Origin: Ramlibacter pallidus
GTDB taxonomy: Bacteria; Pseudomonadota; Gammaproteobacteria; Burkholderiales; Burkholderiaceae_C
Length of the DNA stretch: 64,000 nt
NCBI RefSeq assembly: GCF_015070875.1
Contig: NZ_JADDIV010000004.1
Coordinates: 310,001-374,000, forward strand
Direction: 5' to 3'
Part shown: positions 61,110 to 64,000 of the stretch, piece by piece
How the letters are laid out: every line of letters begins with the position of its first letter
Position numbering within the stretch: the stretch's first letter is position 1
Notes under the pieces: model-generated
Told to the model about the DNA's origin: nothing
The model's database searches: none
Seen by the model: the letters and a program-made list of their open reading frames with translations, nothing else
Program-made: the position numbers and the translations under genes

Positions 61110-62024
61110 TCACAACCCCCGCGCCACCACCTCCGGCGCCTTCGCCCGGATCAACTCCAGCGTCGCCTTCTGCACCGGGGTCGCCGGCCGCTGCAGGCTG
61201 GTGGCGAGCGACAGGCGGATGCGCAGCGGCGGCGTGCCGATGTGCTGCGCCGTATAGGCCGACGGCCGCGGCGAGTTCAGCAGCGCGTTGCGCGACAGGA
61301 TCGCGCAGCCGGCACCATCGAGCACCAGGTCCAGGATCGCCGACACGCCGTCGATCTCCAGCGCGACGTTCGGCCGGCAGCCGATGTCCGCCATCTCCGC
61401 CTCGACGTGCATGCGGATCGCATTGGGCCGCGTCGGGATGATCAGCGGCAACTTCGAGACCTCTTCCAGCGACACCGGCCCTGGCGGCGGGTCTTCGTGC
61501 AGCCCCGGCGGCCGGGCGCGCACCAGCAGCAGGTCTTCCTCCAGCAGCGGGGTCACGTCCAGCTCGCGCGACGGCTGCGCGTTGTAGAGGACGACGATGT
61601 CCAGCCGGCCGCTCGCCAGCCCTTCCTGCAGGCTGGCCGACAGCCCCTCGCTGATCGACAGCTTCGCTTCCGGCAAGGCTTCCCGCACGGCCCGGCTCAG
61701 CGGCACGGTCAGCACCCGCGCCAGGCTGCTGGGCAAGCCCACTGCGACCCGACCGGCCAAGCCGCCGCGCAGCCGCCCGAGGTCCTCGCGGGCCCGCTCC
61801 ACCTGGTGCAGGATGCCGCGCCCGTGGTCCAACAGGAGCTTGCCGGCCTCCGTCGGCACGGCACCGCGGCCATTGCGCACCAGCAGCGTCTGGCGCAGCT
61901 CCACCTCGAGCAAGCGCACCTGCCGGCTCAGCGCCGGCTGGGCCACGTCGAGCTCGATCGCGGCGCGCGTGAAGCTGCCGAGTTCGGCCACGCGCACGAA
62001 GTACTCGAGTTGCTTGAGGTCCAT
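61110..62024 (-). CDS. LysR-family regulator, probably of the protocatechuate 4,5-cleavage genes
   Basis: A 304-residue LysR protein. The helix-turn-helix lies in residues 1-60 (LEYFVRVAELGSFTRAAIELDVAQPALSRQVRLLE), followed by the periplasmic-binding-like effector domain. It is transcribed away from the ModA-like gene, ligJ and ligK. In Comamonas a LysR protein (PmdR) controls the equivalent genes, so the same role is inferred. A LysR-type site lies in the divergent gap. Confidence 0.9.
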   Translation of the reverse strand: MDLKQLEYFVRVAELGSFTRAAIELDVAQPALSRQVRLLEVELRQTLLVRNGRGAVPTEAGKLLLDHGRGILHQVERAREDLGRLRGGLAGRVAVGLPSSLARVLTVPLSRAVREALPEAKLSISEGLSASLQEGLASGRLDIVVLYNAQPSRELDVTPLLEEDLLLVRARPPGLHEDPPPGPVSLEEVSKLPLIIPTRPNAIRMHVEAEMADIGCRPNVALEIDGVSAILDLVLDGAGCAILSRNALLNSPRPSAYTAQHIGTPPLRIRLSLATSLQRPATPVQKATLELIRAKAPEVVARGL

Positions 62025-62065
62025 GAAGCGGTATAACTTGCTTTCGATTATGCCGAAGCGGCATA
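62025..62065. promoter_or_regulatory. LysR binding region upstream of the ligJ operon
   Basis: TATGCC-GAAGC-GGCATA (62049-62065) is a perfect inverted repeat with the T-N11-A core of LysR sites. A second copy of its GAAGCGGYATA part lies at 62025-62035, exactly 30 bp (about three helical turns) away. This two-site layout fits a LysR recognition site plus a second contact site. Confidence 0.65.
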
Positions 62066-62121
62066 GCTGCTAGTCGCGCGCTTCCCTGTCGCGGGCCGGG
62101 TGCGGCGACCACAATCGCGCC

Positions 62122-62814
62122 ATGACATCCCCCCTCCTGGGCATCTCCTCCATGGCCACCCGCCAGGTGCTGGGCGAACTCGCCCGCGCCTGGGAACAGC
62201 GTTCCGGCCGCAAGGTGCAGGTGGAATCCGTCGGCGGCGTCGACGCGGCCAAGCGCGTGGCCGCCGGCGAGCGCTTCGACTTCGTGGTGCTCGCCGCCGA
62301 TGCGATCGACAAGCTGGCGGCGTCCGGCCACGTGGTTGCCGGCAGCCGCGTGGACCTGGTCGATTCCGGCGTGGCCGTCGCCGTGAAGACCGGCCACCCG
62401 CATCCGGACCTCTCCACCGAAGAAGCCTTGCGCACCGCCGTCACCGCCGCGGGCACCATCGGCTATTCGACCGGCCCGAGCGGCGTGGCCCTGATCCAGC
62501 TGTTCCAGCGCTGGGGCATTGCGCAGGACCTGCAAAGCCGGCTGGTGCAGGCGCAGCCGGGCATCCCCGTCGGCGCGTTGGTCGCCCGCGGCGAAGTGGC
62601 CCTGGGCTTCCAGCAACTGAGCGAGCTGATCCATCAGGAAGGCATCGACGTCGTCGGGCCGATGCCGGCGGCCGTGCAGATCACCACCACCTTCTCCGGC
62701 GCCGTGTGCGCCACCTCGACGCAGGCCGAAGCCGTGCGCGAGATGCTGGCCTTCATGGCCTCGCCCGAAGCCGAAGCCGCCAAGCGCCGCAACGGCATGG
62801 AACCCGCTGCCTGA
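62122..62814 (+). CDS. ModA-like substrate-binding protein lacking a signal peptide
   Basis: A 230-residue protein with the fold of molybdate-type binding proteins: [46 protein letters not shown] resembles mature ModA from the first strand. No hydrophobic signal precedes it; the protein starts at what would be the mature N terminus, and no in-frame start upstream offers one. It is the first gene of the ligJ-ligK operon (43 bp gap). A cytoplasmic ligand-binding or enzyme role is possible. No modBC genes are nearby. Confidence 0.82.
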   Translation: MTSPLLGISSMATRQVLGELARAWEQRSGRKVQVESVGGVDAAKRVAAGERFDFVVLAADAIDKLAASGHVVAGSRVDLVDSGVAVAVKTGHPHPDLSTEEALRTAVTAAGTIGYSTGPSGVALIQLFQRWGIAQDLQSRLVQAQPGIPVGALVARGEVALGFQQLSELIHQEGIDVVGPMPAAVQITTTFSGAVCATSTQAEAVREMLAFMASPEAEAAKRRNGMEPAA

Positions 62815-62857
62815 TTTCCCCGCCGTTCGCGGCCACCGTCCCCTCCTGGAAGACTTC

Positions 62858-63892
62858 ATGAGCCTGATCATCGATTGCCACGGCCACTACACCACCGCCC
62901 CGAAGCAGCTGGAGGAGTGGCGCAACAAGCAGATCGCCGGCATCAAGGACCCGTCCGTGATGCCGAAGCCCGCGGAGCTGAAGATCAGCGACGACGACAT
63001 CCGCGAGACCATCGTCAACAACCAGCTCCGCCTGATGAAGGAACGCGGCAACGACCTGACGCTGTTCTCGCCGCGCGCGAGCTTCATGGCGCACCACATC
63101 GGCGACTTCCAGGTCTCCAGCACCTGGGCGGCCATCTGCAACGAGCTCTGCTTCCGCGTGAGCCAGCTGTTCCCCGAGCACTTCGTGCCGGTGGCCATGC
63201 TGCCGCAGTCGCCCGGAGTGGACCCGAAGACCTGCATCCCCGAACTCGTGAAGTGCGTGGAGCAGTACGGTTGCGTGGGCATCAACCTGAACCCGGACCC
63301 GTCGGGCGGCCACTGGAAGGAGCCGCCGCTGACGGACCGGCACTGGTACCCCATCTACGAGAAGATGGTGGAGTACGACATCCCCGCGATGATCCACGTC
63401 AGCACCAGCTGCAACCCGGCCTTCCACACCACCGGCGCGCACTACCTGAACGCGGACACCACCGCCTTCATGCAGCTGATCCAGGGTGACCTGTTCAAGG
63501 ACTTCCCGACGCTGCGCTTCCTGATCCCGCACGGCGGCGGCGCGGTGCCCTACCACTGGGGCCGCTTCCGTGGCCTGGCGCAGGAGATGAAGCGCCCGCT
63601 GTTGGACACGCACGTGATGAACAACGTGTTCTTCGATACCTGCGTGTACCACCAGCCCGGCATCGACCTGCTGAACACCGTGATCCCGGTGAAGAACGTG
63701 CTGTTCGCCTCCGAGATGATCGGCGCCGTCCGCGGCATCGACCCGACCACCGGCCACTACTACGACGACACGAAGAAGTACATCGACGCCTCGAAGATCC
63801 TGTCCCCCGAGGACAAGCACCAGATCTTCGAAGCCAATACCCGCCGTGTCTTCCCGCGCCTCGACGCGCGCCTCAAGCAGCAAGGACGCTGA
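62858..63892 (+). CDS. ligJ: 4-oxalomesaconate hydratase
   Basis: A 344-residue amidohydrolase-superfamily protein matching LigJ/PmdE. Metal-site residues are in DCHGHY (residues 5-10) and the IPHGGGAVPYHWGRF histidine, with conserved MLPQSPGVDP and FASEMIGAVRGIDP. It hydrates 4-oxalomesaconate to 4-carboxy-4-hydroxy-2-oxoadipate in protocatechuate (and gallate) 4,5-cleavage. The next gene encodes the aldolase that splits that product. Confidence 0.95.
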   Translation: MSLIIDCHGHYTTAPKQLEEWRNKQIAGIKDPSVMPKPAELKISDDDIRETIVNNQLRLMKERGNDLTLFSPRASFMAHHIGDFQVSSTWAAICNELCFRVSQLFPEHFVPVAMLPQSPGVDPKTCIPELVKCVEQYGCVGINLNPDPSGGHWKEPPLTDRHWYPIYEKMVEYDIPAMIHVSTSCNPAFHTTGAHYLNADTTAFMQLIQGDLFKDFPTLRFLIPHGGGAVPYHWGRFRGLAQEMKRPLLDTHVMNNVFFDTCVYHQPGIDLLNTVIPVKNVLFASEMIGAVRGIDPTTGHYYDDTKKYIDASKILSPEDKHQIFEANTRRVFPRLDARLKQQGR

Positions 63893-63894
63893 AC

Positions 63895-64000
63895 ATGTAC
63901 GAACTGGGTGTCGTCTACCGCAACATCAAGCGGACGGACAAGGAAACCGCCGACGCGCTGGCGAAGTTCGGCTCCGCCACCGTGCACGAGGCCATGGGGC
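63895..64000 (+). CDS. ligK: 4-carboxy-4-hydroxy-2-oxoadipate aldolase, cut by the window end
   Basis: The first 35 residues are visible (MYELGVVYRNIKRTDKETAD, then ALAKFGSATVHEAMG). They match the start of the RraA-like class II aldolase LigK/PmdK, which yields pyruvate and oxaloacetate from the LigJ product. It begins 2 bp after ligJ. The remainder, and probably the ring-cleavage genes, lie beyond the window. Confidence 0.88.
   Translation, partial: MYELGVVYRNIKRTDKETADALAKFGSATVHEAMG

Overview
The window is G+C-rich DNA (about two thirds G+C by eye) with tightly packed genes and many 1-8 bp start/stop overlaps. The gene content points to a soil-type betaproteobacterium, most likely Comamonadaceae (Ramlibacter/Variovorax-like). 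The evidence is orphan Bug-type solute-binding proteins, a TRAP transporter, two LIV-type ABC importers, a CIO-type cytochrome bd operon, a PrkA-YeaH-SpoVR operon, and vanillate plus protocatechuate 4,5-cleavage genes. The genus is an inference. I see no rRNA, tRNA, CRISPR array, insertion sequence, prophage or replication origin.

Layout. 1-9.7 kb: the 3' part of an enoyl-CoA hydratase-like gene overlapping an MscS channel gene, a TRAP importer (dctPQM, minus strand), then etfBA, an acyl-CoA dehydrogenase and a nitronate monooxygenase-like gene. 9.7-14.5 kb: cydAB with a GbsR/MarR-type regulator, a divergent radical-SAM gene and a small membrane protein. 14.6-20.5 kb: dnaJ, dnaK, grpE (sigma-32-like promoter before grpE), an FKBP isomerase, a fumarylacetoacetase-family protein and an HxlR-like regulator. 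20.5-33.1 kb: a collinear minus-strand run (crotonase, feruloyl-CoA synthase, SDR, LIV importer, Bug protein, MarR regulator) diverging from an amidohydrolase and a second CoA ligase. 33.1-36.9 kb: a DsbA-like isomerase and an N-acetylglucosamine operon (kinase, NagA, NagB-II-like). 37.1-41.9 kb: prkA-yeaH-spoVR. 42-47.8 kb: an SDR, small proteins, a VOC protein, a response regulator with a degenerate cyclase domain, gdhA and a MetE-C-like methyltransferase. 47.9-55.5 kb: vanBA, divergent vanR and a second complete LIV importer. 55.5-61 kb: a Bug protein, a DUF1932 dehydrogenase, an AEC transporter and a large hybrid histidine kinase. 61-64 kb: a LysR regulator diverging from a ModA-like gene, ligJ and the start of ligK.

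How the genes fit together. The 20-33 kb block matches the hydroxycinnamate side-chain beta-oxidation scheme: CoA ligation, hydration, dehydrogenation, then C-C hydrolysis by an amidohydrolase, as described for the Rhodococcus cou genes. Ferulate handled this way would give vanillate. VanAB at 48-50 kb would demethylate vanillate to protocatechuate, and LigJ/LigK at 63-64 kb are lower steps of protocatechuate 4,5-cleavage. Three separately regulated modules (MarR, VanR, LysR) thus form one plausible lignin-monomer route inside 44 kb, with ring-cleavage genes expected just past the right edge.

Two families of palindromic intergenic repeats recur. Family A (C-rich/G-rich, five sites) always lies between co-directional genes, and in both LIV operons exactly at the binding-protein/permease boundary. 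Family B (core CATTCCCGC...GCGGGAATG, three sites) lies at gene ends. No intergenic gap exceeds 300 bp.
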